NCBI GenBank assembly: GCA_032252755.1 | Contig: JAVUPY010000017.1 | Coordinates: 62,001-126,000 of the forward strand | DNA: 64,000 nt | Direction: 5' to 3' | From: Terriglobia bacterium | GTDB lineage: Bacteria > Acidobacteriota > Terriglobia > Terriglobales > Acidobacteriaceae | Part shown: one piece after another, positions 54,852 to 63,344 of the stretch | Layout of the letters: each line of letters begins with the position of its first letter | Position numbering within the stretch: the stretch's first letter is position 1 | The notes under the pieces: generated by a model | Told to the model about the DNA's origin: nothing | What the model saw: only the letters and a program-made list of their open reading frames with translations | The model's database searches: none | Program-made: the position numbers and the translations under genes

Positions 54852-55865
54852 ATGGCTGCCCTTTACTCATTCCTTGCTGTTGCGGTCGTGATAGCGGTCG
54901 CCGCCCTGGCGGGACGATCGAGCGAAGGCCGTTTCCTCCTCTACACGGTGATTCCGTACACGGCCGCCGCAATCTTCCTTGGCGGCTTCTGCTACCGTGT
55001 AATCGCCTGGGCAATGTCGTCCGTTCCCTTCCGAATCCCTACAACTGCCGGTCAACAGAAGTCTTTGGCGTGGATTCGAAACGCTAAGCTCGACAATCCG
55101 TTCACGGGTTTTGCGGCAGTCGGACGGATGGCGGTCGAAGTACTGCTCTTCCGTTCGTTGTTCCGCAACAATCGGTCGCGCCTCGAAGACGGACGTCTGA
55201 TTTTTGGCGAGAACAAGTATCTCTGGCTGGCAGCACTGTCGTTTCACTGGTCGCTGCTGGTCATCCTGCTTCGGCATTTGCGCCTATTGATCGAGCCGGT
55301 TCCTGCTTTCGTCCTCTGGCTGGAGAAACTCGACGGCTTCTTCCAGGTGGGGACCCCAGCGATATACATGTCCGACATCGTTGTGATCGTCGCACTGGCT
55401 TACCTCCTGCTACGCCGTTTCCGGGATCCGCTGGTTCGCTACGTGTCGCTCTTCACCGACTACTTCGCGCTGTTTCTGCTTCTTGGTATCGCCATCACCG
55501 GATTCACGATGCGAAACATCACCCGGGTTGATGTGGTCTCGGTGAAACAGTTCGCACTCGGAATCGTCTCGTTCCATCCGGCGGTGCCGCAAAACCTCGG
55601 CGCAATGTTTCTGGTTCATCTCGCGCTCGTCGCAACACTGGCGGCGTACTTCCCCTTTAGCAAGCTCATGCACATGGGCGGAATCTTCCTCAGCCCAACG
55701 CGCAACCTTGCCAACAACAACCGTGCCCAGCGGCACATTAACCCGTGGAACTATCCCGTGAAGACGCATACCTACGCCGAATGGGAAGAGGAATTCCACG
55801 ACAAGCTGGAAGCAGCGGGTATCCCGCTCGAGAAGGAACATGTCGGAACCTCTCACGCAGATTGA
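54852..55865 (+). CDS. dsrM: DsrM membrane cytochrome b subunit
   Basis: The 337-residue NarI-like subunit has about six hydrophobic helices. Histidines in LSFHWSLLVILLRHLRLLI and FLVHLALVATLAAYFPFSKLMHMGG are suited to heme b. It is the quinone-side subunit of DsrMKJOP, which links menaquinone to DsrC. An extra N-terminal region with the conserved segment LDNPFTGFAAVGRM is typical of DsrM. dsrK overlaps its 3' end by 26 bases. Confidence 0.94.
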   Translation: MAALYSFLAVAVVIAVAALAGRSSEGRFLLYTVIPYTAAAIFLGGFCYRVIAWAMSSVPFRIPTTAGQQKSLAWIRNAKLDNPFTGFAAVGRMAVEVLLFRSLFRNNRSRLEDGRLIFGENKYLWLAALSFHWSLLVILLRHLRLLIEPVPAFVLWLEKLDGFFQVGTPAIYMSDIVVIVALAYLLLRRFRDPLVRYVSLFTDYFALFLLLGIAITGFTMRNITRVDVVSVKQFALGIVSFHPAVPQNLGAMFLVHLALVATLAAYFPFSKLMHMGGIFLSPTRNLANNNRAQRHINPWNYPVKTHTYAEWEEEFHDKLEAAGIPLEKEHVGTSHAD

Positions 55866-57441
55866 GATAAAACCGCGGCCTCCTCGCGGCGACTGGCAGG
55901 ATCCGAAAGTCGAGTTCCGCAAGGGTGTGTACTGCTACGCCGCAGCGCCCAAGAACCTGAAGGCACTTGGTCTGCCGAACGCGCGTGAATGGCAGCCCTT
56001 CGACGCCGACTGGAAGCTGCCGCCGGACTGGAAAAAGATCATCCTCGACGGGATGCGCGAGCGCATGCGTCGCTTCCGCTCCTTCCGTCTCTTCATGGAC
56101 ATCTGCGTGCGCTGCGGAGCGTGCGCCGACAAGTGCCATTTCTATCTCGGATCGAGCGATCCCAAGAACATGCCTGTAGCCCGCGCCGAGCTGGTGCGCT
56201 CGATATATCGGCGCTATTTCACGATGACCGGGCGCATCTTCCGCGGCCTCGCAGGCGGCCGAGAGTTGACCGAGGATGTCATCAAGGAGTGGTACTACTA
56301 CCTCTATCAGTGCACCGAGTGCCGGCGCTGCTCGGTCTTCTGTCCTTATGGCATCGACACCGCCGAGATCACGATGATCGGCCGTGAACTGCTGAACCTC
56401 ATCGGATGCAATACCAACTGGGTGCTCGAGCCCGCCGCCAACTGCTTCCGCACCGGCAACCACCTGGGAATCCAGCCGCACGGCTTCAAGGACAGCCTCG
56501 AGTTTGCCGCCGATGAACTCGCCGAGATCACCGGCGTACGCGTGGACGTTCCCATATTCCGCAAGGGCGCCGAAGTTCTCTTCGTCATGCCTTCGGCCGA
56601 CTACTTCGCCACACCGCATTACTACACCCTACTCGGCTACATGATGCTTCTTCATGAGATCGGCCTGGACTTCACCTTCAGCGCCTATGCCTCGGAAGGC
56701 GGCAACTTCGGGCTCTTCAGTTCGCACGAAATGATGAAGCGGCTGAACGCCAAGATCTACGACGAAGCGCGCAGGCTGAAGGTCAAGTGGATCCTCGGCG
56801 GCGAGTGCGGCCACATGTGGCGCGTCTTGCACCAGTACATGGACACAATGAACGGTCCCGCCGACTTTCTCGAGGTCCCGGTTTCTCCCATCACCGGCAC
56901 TCGCTTCGAGCACGCGAAGTCAACGCGGATGGTGCACATCTGCGAGTTCACCGCCGACCTCATCCACAACGGCAAGCTGAAACTCGATCCCAGCCGCAAT
57001 GACCACTGGAAGGTCACTTGGCACGATTCCTGTAATCCAGCGCGCGCCGTCGGATTGTTGGAGGAACCGCGCTACATCATTCGCAACACGTGCCACAACT
57101 TCCACGAAATGCCGGAGAACACGATCCGCGAGCAGACTTTCTGCTGCGGCAGCGGCTCCGGGTTAGGCTCCGATGAAAACATCGAGATGCGCCTGCGCGG
57201 CGGCTTCCCTCGCGCTAATGCAGTCAAGTACGTGAAGGAGAAGCACGGAGTCAACCTGCTGGCGTGTATGTGCGCAATCGACAAGGCGACGCTGCCGACT
57301 CTGCTCGAGTACTGGGTTCCCGGCGTCGAGGTCGGCGGCGTTCATGAGCTTCTTGGAAACGCTCTCGTCATGAGCGGCGAGAAGGAGCGTACGACAGATT
57401 TGCGCGGCCAAACACTCGCGCAGGAGGTGGTCCATGCGTGA
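55840..57441 (+). CDS. dsrK: DsrK HdrD-like iron-sulfur subunit
   Basis: The 533-residue subunit is the proposed site of DsrC trisulfide reduction. Two [4Fe-4S] motifs lie at C89, C92, C95 and C99 (CVRCGACADKCHF) and C158, C161, C164 and C168 (CTECRRCSVFCPYG). The C-terminal CCG-type region includes GGECGHMWR, WHDSCNPAR and FCCGSGSGLGSDENIEMR, which would hold the non-cubane cluster. The ATG lies inside dsrM with AAGGA before it. dsrJ overlaps its end by eight bases. Confidence 0.95.
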   Translation: MSEPLTQIEIKPRPPRGDWQDPKVEFRKGVYCYAAAPKNLKALGLPNAREWQPFDADWKLPPDWKKIILDGMRERMRRFRSFRLFMDICVRCGACADKCHFYLGSSDPKNMPVARAELVRSIYRRYFTMTGRIFRGLAGGRELTEDVIKEWYYYLYQCTECRRCSVFCPYGIDTAEITMIGRELLNLIGCNTNWVLEPAANCFRTGNHLGIQPHGFKDSLEFAADELAEITGVRVDVPIFRKGAEVLFVMPSADYFATPHYYTLLGYMMLLHEIGLDFTFSAYASEGGNFGLFSSHEMMKRLNAKIYDEARRLKVKWILGGECGHMWRVLHQYMDTMNGPADFLEVPVSPITGTRFEHAKSTRMVHICEFTADLIHNGKLKLDPSRNDHWKVTWHDSCNPARAVGLLEEPRYIIRNTCHNFHEMPENTIREQTFCCGSGSGLGSDENIEMRLRGGFPRANAVKYVKEKHGVNLLACMCAIDKATLPTLLEYWVPGVEVGGVHELLGNALVMSGEKERTTDLRGQTLAQEVVHA

Positions 57442-57832
57442 CCGGATACTCATCTCCGTAGGCTTGCTCCTGTTCCTGGCTCTCTTTAGCTACCCGGCCT
57501 GGCATGCCGTGTTTGCCGACACGAGCACCGCCGGGCCCAAAATCGAACTTCCGCAAAACGAGAAGACTTGTGTTGCTCCGCGGGAAACCATGCGCGCCGC
57601 GCACCAAAAGTTACTGATCCAATGGCGCGAGAACGCCGTCCGCAATGGCGACCTGACCTATACGGCATACAACGGCAAGAAATACCACGTGGGGCTTTCG
57701 ACCAACTGCATGCAATGCCACCACAACAAGGCCCAGTTCTGCGACAGCTGCCACACCTATGCCGGCGTTTCGGGTCCCTACTGCTGGGACTGCCACGTCG
57801 CTCCAACGCTGACTGCGCGGAGGACCCCATGA
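57434..57832 (+). CDS. dsrJ: DsrJ triheme cytochrome c
   Basis: The 132-residue periplasmic subunit has an N-terminal membrane anchor (about 5-27) and three CxxCH heme motifs: CMQCH (92-96), CDSCH (103-107) and CWDCH (117-121). A cysteine outside them, C46 in KTCVAPRE, corresponds to the cysteine proposed as an unusual axial ligand in Allochromatium DsrJ (from memory). AGGAGG precedes the ATG. The dsrO start overlaps its stop by four bases (ATGA). Confidence 0.95.
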   Translation: MRDRILISVGLLLFLALFSYPAWHAVFADTSTAGPKIELPQNEKTCVAPRETMRAAHQKLLIQWRENAVRNGDLTYTAYNGKKYHVGLSTNCMQCHHNKAQFCDSCHTYAGVSGPYCWDCHVAPTLTARRTP

Positions 57833-58587
57833 AGATCACCCGAAAGGAGTTCCTCACGATCGCAGGTCTGGCCGGCGCCGGCGTGGGTGCCACCAAACTG
57901 GTTCGCGCCATCGAACCCGCTGAGCCAATGACAGGGTCAAAAGGGAAGCAGTTCGGCTTGGTCATCGATTTCCAGAAATGCCGCAACGATAAAGGTTGCG
58001 AACAATGTCTCACCGCTTGCCGGCTCGCCCACAATATCCCTCAAATCCCCGAGCCGGCACATGCGGTGAAGTGGATATGGAAGGAACCGGTCGACAAGGT
58101 CTTCCCCTTCCAGCAGAACGACTACACACGGCAGATGTTTTCCGGCCATGTGTTGCCGATCCTCTGCAATCACTGTGCCGACCCTGCCTGCACGCGCGTT
58201 TGTCCTACGCAGGCGACCTGGAAGCGACCTGAAGACGGGATCGTCATGATGGACTGGCACCGCTGCATCGGTTGCCGCTACTGCATGGCCGCATGTCCCT
58301 ACGGCTCGCGCAGTTTTAACTGGGTCGATCCGCGACCCTACATCCATCCCGAAACCGCTGATTTCCCCAGTCGAACCAAGGGTGTGGTGGAGAAGTGCAA
58401 TTTCTGCGAGGAACGGCTGGCTGTCGGCAAGCAGCCGGCATGTGTCGAAGCCTGCGCCGAGAAGGCGCTCGTCTTCGGTGACTTGAATGATCCGAACTCC
58501 CCCGTCCGCGAACTCCTGCGAACGCGCTTTGCGATTCAGCGCCAGCCGGAACTGGGGACGGGACCTTCGATCTTTTACCTGGTGTAA
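57829..58587 (+). CDS. dsrO: DsrO periplasmic ferredoxin-like subunit
   Basis: The 252-residue subunit carries four-cluster ferredoxin motifs: C51, C57, C60 and C64; C113, C116, C121 and C125 (CNHCADPACTRVCP); C146, C149, C152 and C156 (CIGCRYCMAACPYG); and CNFCEERLAVGKQPACVEAC. DsrO is normally exported by Tat. Here the N terminus reads MKITRKEFLTIAGLAGAG, with Arg-Lys instead of the twin arginine, an unusual signal. The ATG overlaps the dsrJ stop. The longer open frame from 57568 is out of register with dsrJ. Confidence 0.94.
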   Translation: MKITRKEFLTIAGLAGAGVGATKLVRAIEPAEPMTGSKGKQFGLVIDFQKCRNDKGCEQCLTACRLAHNIPQIPEPAHAVKWIWKEPVDKVFPFQQNDYTRQMFSGHVLPILCNHCADPACTRVCPTQATWKRPEDGIVMMDWHRCIGCRYCMAACPYGSRSFNWVDPRPYIHPETADFPSRTKGVVEKCNFCEERLAVGKQPACVEACAEKALVFGDLNDPNSPVRELLRTRFAIQRQPELGTGPSIFYLV

Positions 58588-58593
58588 ACGACT

Positions 58594-59751
58594 ATGTTCA
58601 TGCTCGAAAAGGCGATCGTCGGCAGTCGCAGGTACTGGAGTTGGGTGGCACTTCTGCTGGCGGTGATCGGCCTCGCTTTCTCCGCCTATCTCCGTCAGTT
58701 CACCCAAGGTCTGGGAATCACCGGCATGAGCCGCGATGTCAGTTGGGGCCTCTACATTGCCCAGTTCACGTTTTTCGTCGGCATTGCCGCCTCTGCCGTG
58801 ATGGTGGTCCTTCCCTACTACCTGCACAATGTCAAGGCGTTCGGCCGGATCACAATTGTTGGCGAGTTCCTCGCGATCTCCGCTGTGACCATGTGCATGC
58901 TCTTCATCTTTGTGGACATGGGCCAGCCGACGCGCGTGCTCAACGTGATGCTGCATCCCAGCCCGCGCTCCATCATGTTCTGGGACTTCATCTCACTCAC
59001 TGGCTACTTGCTGCTGAATTTCGTGATATCGCTGGTGATGCTTAGCTCGGAGCGCGAGGGCGTCGCCCCGCCTCATTGGATCAAGCCCGTCATTATTCTT
59101 TCGATCCCGTGGGCGGTCAGCATTCACACCGTAACGGCCTTTCTCTACAGCGGCCTGCCGGGTCGCGGGTTCTGGCTCACCGCCATCATGGCGCCGCGCT
59201 TCCTCGCCTCGGCGTTTGCTTCCGGACCGGCGCTGCTCATCTTGCTCTGCCTTCTGCTCCGGCGTGTCACCTCGTTCGATTGCGGCAGTGAAGCGATTCG
59301 AAAGCTGAGCGTGATCGCGACATATGCCATGTCATTGAGCGTCTTCTTCGTTCTGCTGGAAATCTTCACTGCGTTTTACAGCGCGCGCCCGGAAGAGATG
59401 GAGCATTTCAAGTACATCTATATCGGCTTGAATGGCGATCGCCATCTCGCCTGGTGGATGACCCTGTCCGTCACGCTCGGCGTAATCGCGCTCGTGTTGC
59501 TGCTCGTTCCGAAGCTCCGTAACAACGAGAAACTTCTGGCCGTCGCTGCGGTCTGCGTCTTCGGCTCACTCTGGATCGAGAAAGGCATGGGCCTGATTAT
59601 CGGCGGCTTCGTGCCTTCGCCGCTCGGCGACGTTACTCGTTATTCGCCCACGTTGCCCGAGTGGACAATCGCAGCCGGCATCTGGGCCATAGGTGCATTA
59701 ATGATCACCGTCTTCTGCAAGATCACCATATCCGTCCGGGAGGCGAATTGA
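58594..59751 (+). CDS. dsrP: DsrP NrfD-like membrane subunit
   Basis: The 385-residue integral membrane subunit has about ten hydrophobic helices and NrfD/PsrC-type sequence, including FILVDMGQPTR-like FIFVDMGQPTRVLNVMLHP and SIPWAVSIHTVTAFLYSGLPG. It interacts with quinone and, with DsrJ and DsrO, forms the periplasmic branch of the DsrMKJOP complex. ATG 58594 and ATG 58600 are both possible. dsrW begins three bases after its stop. Confidence 0.94.
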   Translation: MFMLEKAIVGSRRYWSWVALLLAVIGLAFSAYLRQFTQGLGITGMSRDVSWGLYIAQFTFFVGIAASAVMVVLPYYLHNVKAFGRITIVGEFLAISAVTMCMLFIFVDMGQPTRVLNVMLHPSPRSIMFWDFISLTGYLLLNFVISLVMLSSEREGVAPPHWIKPVIILSIPWAVSIHTVTAFLYSGLPGRGFWLTAIMAPRFLASAFASGPALLILLCLLLRRVTSFDCGSEAIRKLSVIATYAMSLSVFFVLLEIFTAFYSARPEEMEHFKYIYIGLNGDRHLAWWMTLSVTLGVIALVLLLVPKLRNNEKLLAVAAVCVFGSLWIEKGMGLIIGGFVPSPLGDVTRYSPTLPEWTIAAGIWAIGALMITVFCKITISVREAN

Positions 59752-59753
59752 AG

Positions 59754-61463
59754 ATGGCACAGATCGGAAAAGTGTATTTGGTAGGTGCAGGGCCTGGTCA
59801 TCCCGAGTTGCTCACCATCAAGGCGGCCGAACTGATCAAGACCGCCGACGTAGTCATCTATGATCGCCTGATCCAGGAAGAAGTACTCGCGCTGGCGCGC
59901 CCCTCTTCACAACGCATCTACATGGGCAAGCCAGTCGGCAAACACGACTCGCGCCAGGATGAAGCGAACGAGTTGATGGCGCGAAAGGCACGCGAAGGCA
60001 ATATGGTGGTCCGCCTGAAGGGCGGCGATCCTTTCCTCTTTGGCCGCGGCGGCGAAGAAGCTGAATACCTGGCGGATCACGGAATTCCCTTTGAGGTGAT
60101 TCCCGGCGTCTGCTCGGCCCTTTCGGCGCCACTCAGCGCGGGAATTTCGGTTACGCATCGCGACGCGGCTTCCGCAGTGGCTATCGTGACCGGCCACAAT
60201 GCTGATAGCACCGAGTCGCGCATCGATTGGAATGCCCTCGCGAAAATAGACACCCTCGTTTTCCTGATGTGCGTTCACAATCTTGAAAAAATCGCGGACA
60301 GCCTGATCGCCGCGGGTCGTTCACCCGAAACGCCGGCCGCCCTCGTGCAGATGGCTTTCTGGCATGATGAGGCGGCCCTGACCGGCACGCTTTCGACGAT
60401 AGCCGCGGACGCAAAACGGTCAGGCATCAAGCCGCCGGCCACATTGGTGATCGGCGAAGTGGTTCGTCTGCGCGAGAAATTGAAAACTTCACAACGGGAC
60501 TTGCAGCGCGTTGGCCACACTTCCGGGCTCCCCGGTCCCGCCCCCGATGAACTCCTTCGTCTAGCAACAGGGAGTTTCGGATCGCAGGTCCTGGGATGGG
60601 CTCTCGAGACCGGCATCTTCGACTTGCTGGAAGAAGCGCAGCCTGTTTGCGATGTCGCGTCCGAACTCTCGCTTGACGCGGACGCTCTGAACGAAATCCT
60701 GCAATCGCTGGTGGCCCTGCGCCTTCTCGAGTTCCGTCCGGAGGGATATCGCAACCTGGAACTCGCATCGCGTTATCTGCGCCGGCAATCGTCCCAGAGC
60801 CTCCACGCAGCCCTGCTCTACCACGTGACACAGTTCTGCCGCTGGGATCGCCTGAGCGAGTTCGCACGCCACGGCAAACGAGCAGGCGATCCAACGCGGC
60901 ATAGCGAGTTGCGACTGCAGATGGCCGAGTGCCTTGCCGCATTTGCCGCTCCTGCCGTGGCCGACCAGATGGAGCTTCCGACGCTGGCTCCGGTCCTGGT
61001 CATCGGTTGGGGCGCGAAGGCCTACCGCGACGTCATTGCGCAGCGGTGGCCCTCGCTCGAAGTCCGCGAATGGAATGTCTTTCGCGACCAGCCTTACCCC
61101 GCTATCCCGGGCCGGTACGGAGCCGTGATCCTTTCCGGCGTCCTGGAGTGGTGTGGTGCGGCGGAACTCGAGTCCTTGCTCGGACAGGTGCAGTTCGCGC
61201 CGGGTGCACTGTTGTTCTGCCAGGACACGCTGCTGCCCATCGGAGTGCAACCACCGCCGCACGTCTCGTTGCGCATGCTCGCGCTCCAGGTCGCAAATGG
61301 CCATTCGCACGCGTGGTCGACTACGCGGTTAACCACTTCACTGCAGAAATTGGGCTTTGCCGTTGAGCAAGGTAAACCCGTACTTGCGGGTTCCGCGCTG
61401 ATCATCGCGCGCAGCCCGCAAACAGTTAACGCAGCACTAGTCGCTGCATCGGCCGCGGACTGA
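59754..61463 (+). CDS. dsrW: Uroporphyrinogen-III C-methyltransferase fused to a methyltransferase-like module (DsrW-type)
   Basis: The 569-residue protein has an N-terminal SUMT domain (1-245) that makes precorrin-2 for siroheme: YLVGAGPGHPELLTIKAAEL, RLKGGDPFLFGRGGEE, PGVCSALSAPLSAGISVTHRD. Residues about 262-345 form a winged-helix dimerisation-like segment (GSQVLGWALETGIFDLLEEA). Residues 420-569 resemble a class I SAM methyltransferase lacking an obvious glycine-rich SAM motif. Normal SUMT enzymes are about 250-280 residues. GGGAGG precedes ATG 59754. With dsrV and dsrN it supplies the DsrAB cofactor. Confidence 0.88.
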   Translation: MAQIGKVYLVGAGPGHPELLTIKAAELIKTADVVIYDRLIQEEVLALARPSSQRIYMGKPVGKHDSRQDEANELMARKAREGNMVVRLKGGDPFLFGRGGEEAEYLADHGIPFEVIPGVCSALSAPLSAGISVTHRDAASAVAIVTGHNADSTESRIDWNALAKIDTLVFLMCVHNLEKIADSLIAAGRSPETPAALVQMAFWHDEAALTGTLSTIAADAKRSGIKPPATLVIGEVVRLREKLKTSQRDLQRVGHTSGLPGPAPDELLRLATGSFGSQVLGWALETGIFDLLEEAQPVCDVASELSLDADALNEILQSLVALRLLEFRPEGYRNLELASRYLRRQSSQSLHAALLYHVTQFCRWDRLSEFARHGKRAGDPTRHSELRLQMAECLAAFAAPAVADQMELPTLAPVLVIGWGAKAYRDVIAQRWPSLEVREWNVFRDQPYPAIPGRYGAVILSGVLEWCGAAELESLLGQVQFAPGALLFCQDTLLPIGVQPPPHVSLRMLALQVANGHSHAWSTTRLTTSLQKLGFAVEQGKPVLAGSALIIARSPQTVNAALVAASAAD

Positions 61464-61481
61464 CGCGGCCCAGGAGGATGT

Positions 61482-61739
61482 ATGCCAGAAACAGTATCAG
61501 CCGAACAAGTCGCTGAAGATATGTATGCCATGGTTGCCGAATGTGCCGGCAAGCGGAACATCAAGCCCGGAGACCTGATCAAGGCAATGGTGGCGAAGTA
61601 CGGCGAAGCTGCCTGCAGCCGTGACACCTGCAAGCAGGCTATTCGCATCCTGATCGAATCCAGCCGTTGCGTATACAGCTACCTTGGCGGCTCGTACATT
61701 CAGTTGCCGCCCAAGGAGGACGTCGCGAGCTCTAACTGA
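61482..61739 (+). CDS. Small winged-helix protein, DsrD-like
   Basis: The 85-residue protein has a predicted winged-helix layout: a helix with IKPGDLIKAMVAKYG, a recognition helix CSRDTCKQAIRILIES and a beta wing CVYSYLGGSYIQLPP. Size and position in a dsr operon resemble DsrD, which stimulates sulfite reduction in sulfate reducers, but similarity by eye is weak and it contains extra cysteines. AGGAGG lies just upstream of ATG 61482. dsrN follows four bases after its stop. Confidence 0.7.
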   Translation: MPETVSAEQVAEDMYAMVAECAGKRNIKPGDLIKAMVAKYGEAACSRDTCKQAIRILIESSRCVYSYLGGSYIQLPPKEDVASSN

Positions 61740-61743
61740 CAGG

Positions 61744-63180
61744 ATGCCACTGGTGAAAATCGTGAACAGTCATCCCTTGCCTCGTCTCATGGTGGCCGGC
61801 CTCACTGGCGGCAGCGGAAAGACGCTTGTCTCCATGAGCCTGCTGATCGCCGCGCGACGCTCCGGCGTCCCCGTGTGCGGATTCAAGAAGGGACCTGACT
61901 ACATCGACAGCAACTGGCTCAGCTGGGCTTCGCGGTGCCGCGCCCGCAATCTCGATTCCTATCTCATGGGTTTCGATCGCGCAGCCGCCTCATTCGAGGC
62001 GACCGCCTGCGGTGGGTTCAACCTCGTCGAGGGCAATCGCGGAGTTTTTGACGGGCTTGACGCCGTTGGCACCCACAGCAGCGCCGCGCTCGCCAAGCGT
62101 CTCCAACTTCCAGTGATCCTCGTCCTGAACGTGACCAAGGTTACCCGTTCGGCGGCGGCATTCGTGCTCGGTGCTCGCGCCCTCGATCCCGAACTCAATA
62201 TCGCCGGCATCGTCTTGAACAACCTTAACGGACGCCGCCACGAACGAGTTGTGCGCGATGCGATCGCGTCCGCCTGTGATATCCCGGTGGTCGGCGCGGT
62301 GCCCAGACTCGATATCTCCGAACTGGTCCCGGAGCGTCATCTCGGACTGGTTACACCGGAGGAGTTCCCCGTCCTCAGTGCCCTTGAGCACCAGCTCGGA
62401 GAGATCGCGTCGCACAATGTAGATCTTGATGCCATCCTGCGAATCGCCGCCACTGCCCCGCCCCTCACGATCACACCACTCCCCGAGACGACTTGCCGCT
62501 GCGGTTCCGGATTGAAGATCGCCTATATAAAGGACCGCGCGTTCAGCTTCTACTACGCCGAGAACCTGGAAGCTATCGAGCGCTCCGGAGCACAACTGGT
62601 CGAAATCTCAGCGCTGTCGAATTCCGAGCTTCCGCCGGACATCAACGCTCTCTACGTTGGGGGCGGTTTTCCCGAGACGCAGGCTGTGACGCTTCGTGCC
62701 AACGAGAGTTTCCTTCGATCGCTGCGGAACGCCGCCGAGCGAGGCCTTCCTATTTACGCCGAGTGCGGCGGCCTCATGCTGCTGTCGCATTCCATTCTCT
62801 GGAAGGGGAAGTCGTTTCCAATGGCGAACGTTTTCCCATTCGATGTGCAGGTGCAGTCGACCAAGCAGGGACACGGGTACACCGAACTGCAAGTGGACCA
62901 CCCAAATCCTTTCTTCGAAATGGGAACGAGTTTACGAGGGCACGAGTTTCACTACTCTCACGTGGTCCTTGAAGGTACAGTGCCCGCAACCGCCTGCGCT
63001 GTACGGCGTGGCACAGGGATCGGGAATAACCGCGACGGTCTCATCACGAAAAACGTTTTTGGCAGCTACACCCACCTGCACTCTCTTGCCACACCGGAGT
63101 GGGCCAATGGGCTGCTGAAGGCGGCGAGGCGATATGCCGATTCGCATGCCACTCTGGCAGTCGTCTCGGAGAAAGCGTAA
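61744..63180 (+). CDS. dsrN: DsrN siroheme amidase (cobyrinate a,c-diamide synthase-like)
   Basis: The 478-residue CbiA/CobB-type enzyme has an N-terminal P-loop GLTGGSGKTLVSM and a class I glutamine-amidotransferase domain with nucleophile C341 in YAECGGLMLLS, plus histidine near GSYTHLHSL. In dsr operons DsrN amidates siroheme to siroamide. No other cobalamin synthesis gene is present, which favours that role. The start ATG 61744 lies four bases after the preceding stop; GTG 61753 is another option. It closes the plus-strand dsr arm. Confidence 0.92.
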   Translation: MPLVKIVNSHPLPRLMVAGLTGGSGKTLVSMSLLIAARRSGVPVCGFKKGPDYIDSNWLSWASRCRARNLDSYLMGFDRAAASFEATACGGFNLVEGNRGVFDGLDAVGTHSSAALAKRLQLPVILVLNVTKVTRSAAAFVLGARALDPELNIAGIVLNNLNGRRHERVVRDAIASACDIPVVGAVPRLDISELVPERHLGLVTPEEFPVLSALEHQLGEIASHNVDLDAILRIAATAPPLTITPLPETTCRCGSGLKIAYIKDRAFSFYYAENLEAIERSGAQLVEISALSNSELPPDINALYVGGGFPETQAVTLRANESFLRSLRNAAERGLPIYAECGGLMLLSHSILWKGKSFPMANVFPFDVQVQSTKQGHGYTELQVDHPNPFFEMGTSLRGHEFHYSHVVLEGTVPATACAVRRGTGIGNNRDGLITKNVFGSYTHLHSLATPEWANGLLKAARRYADSHATLAVVSEKA

Positions 63181-63209
63181 AGGCGAAGGCTAACCGTCCT
63201 CCTAGTGGG

Positions 63210-63240
63210 GTGCCGGGTACCAGGTACCGGGTGCCGGGTA
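63210..63240. repeat. GGTGCCGGGTA-type intergenic repeat
   Basis: Three near-identical units (GTGCCGGGTA, CCAGGTACCG, GTGCCGGGTA) form a near-palindrome around GGTACCAGGTACC. It lies just after dsrN, followed by a small hairpin GGCGT-GAT-ACGCC (63251-63263). No U-tract is present. The remaining bases up to 63344 hold nothing recognisable. Confidence 0.7.
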
Positions 63241-63344
63241 AACCTCAGACGGCGTGATACGCCCTCCCCCGGCTCATTCTCTGGAATCAACGACAGTTAC
63301 GTGGTGAATACTCGTCGCGAATTCGATAGCATTGTTTCCGCGCG

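Noticed and set aside
61744-63180. Cobalamin biosynthesis enzyme (cobyrinate a,c-diamide synthase)
   Set aside because: No other cobalamin genes are near and it closes the dsr operon, so siroheme amidation (DsrN) is the better reading.
63181-63344. Terminator after dsrN
   Set aside because: Only a small GGCGT/ACGCC hairpin and a repeat are present, with no U-tract.
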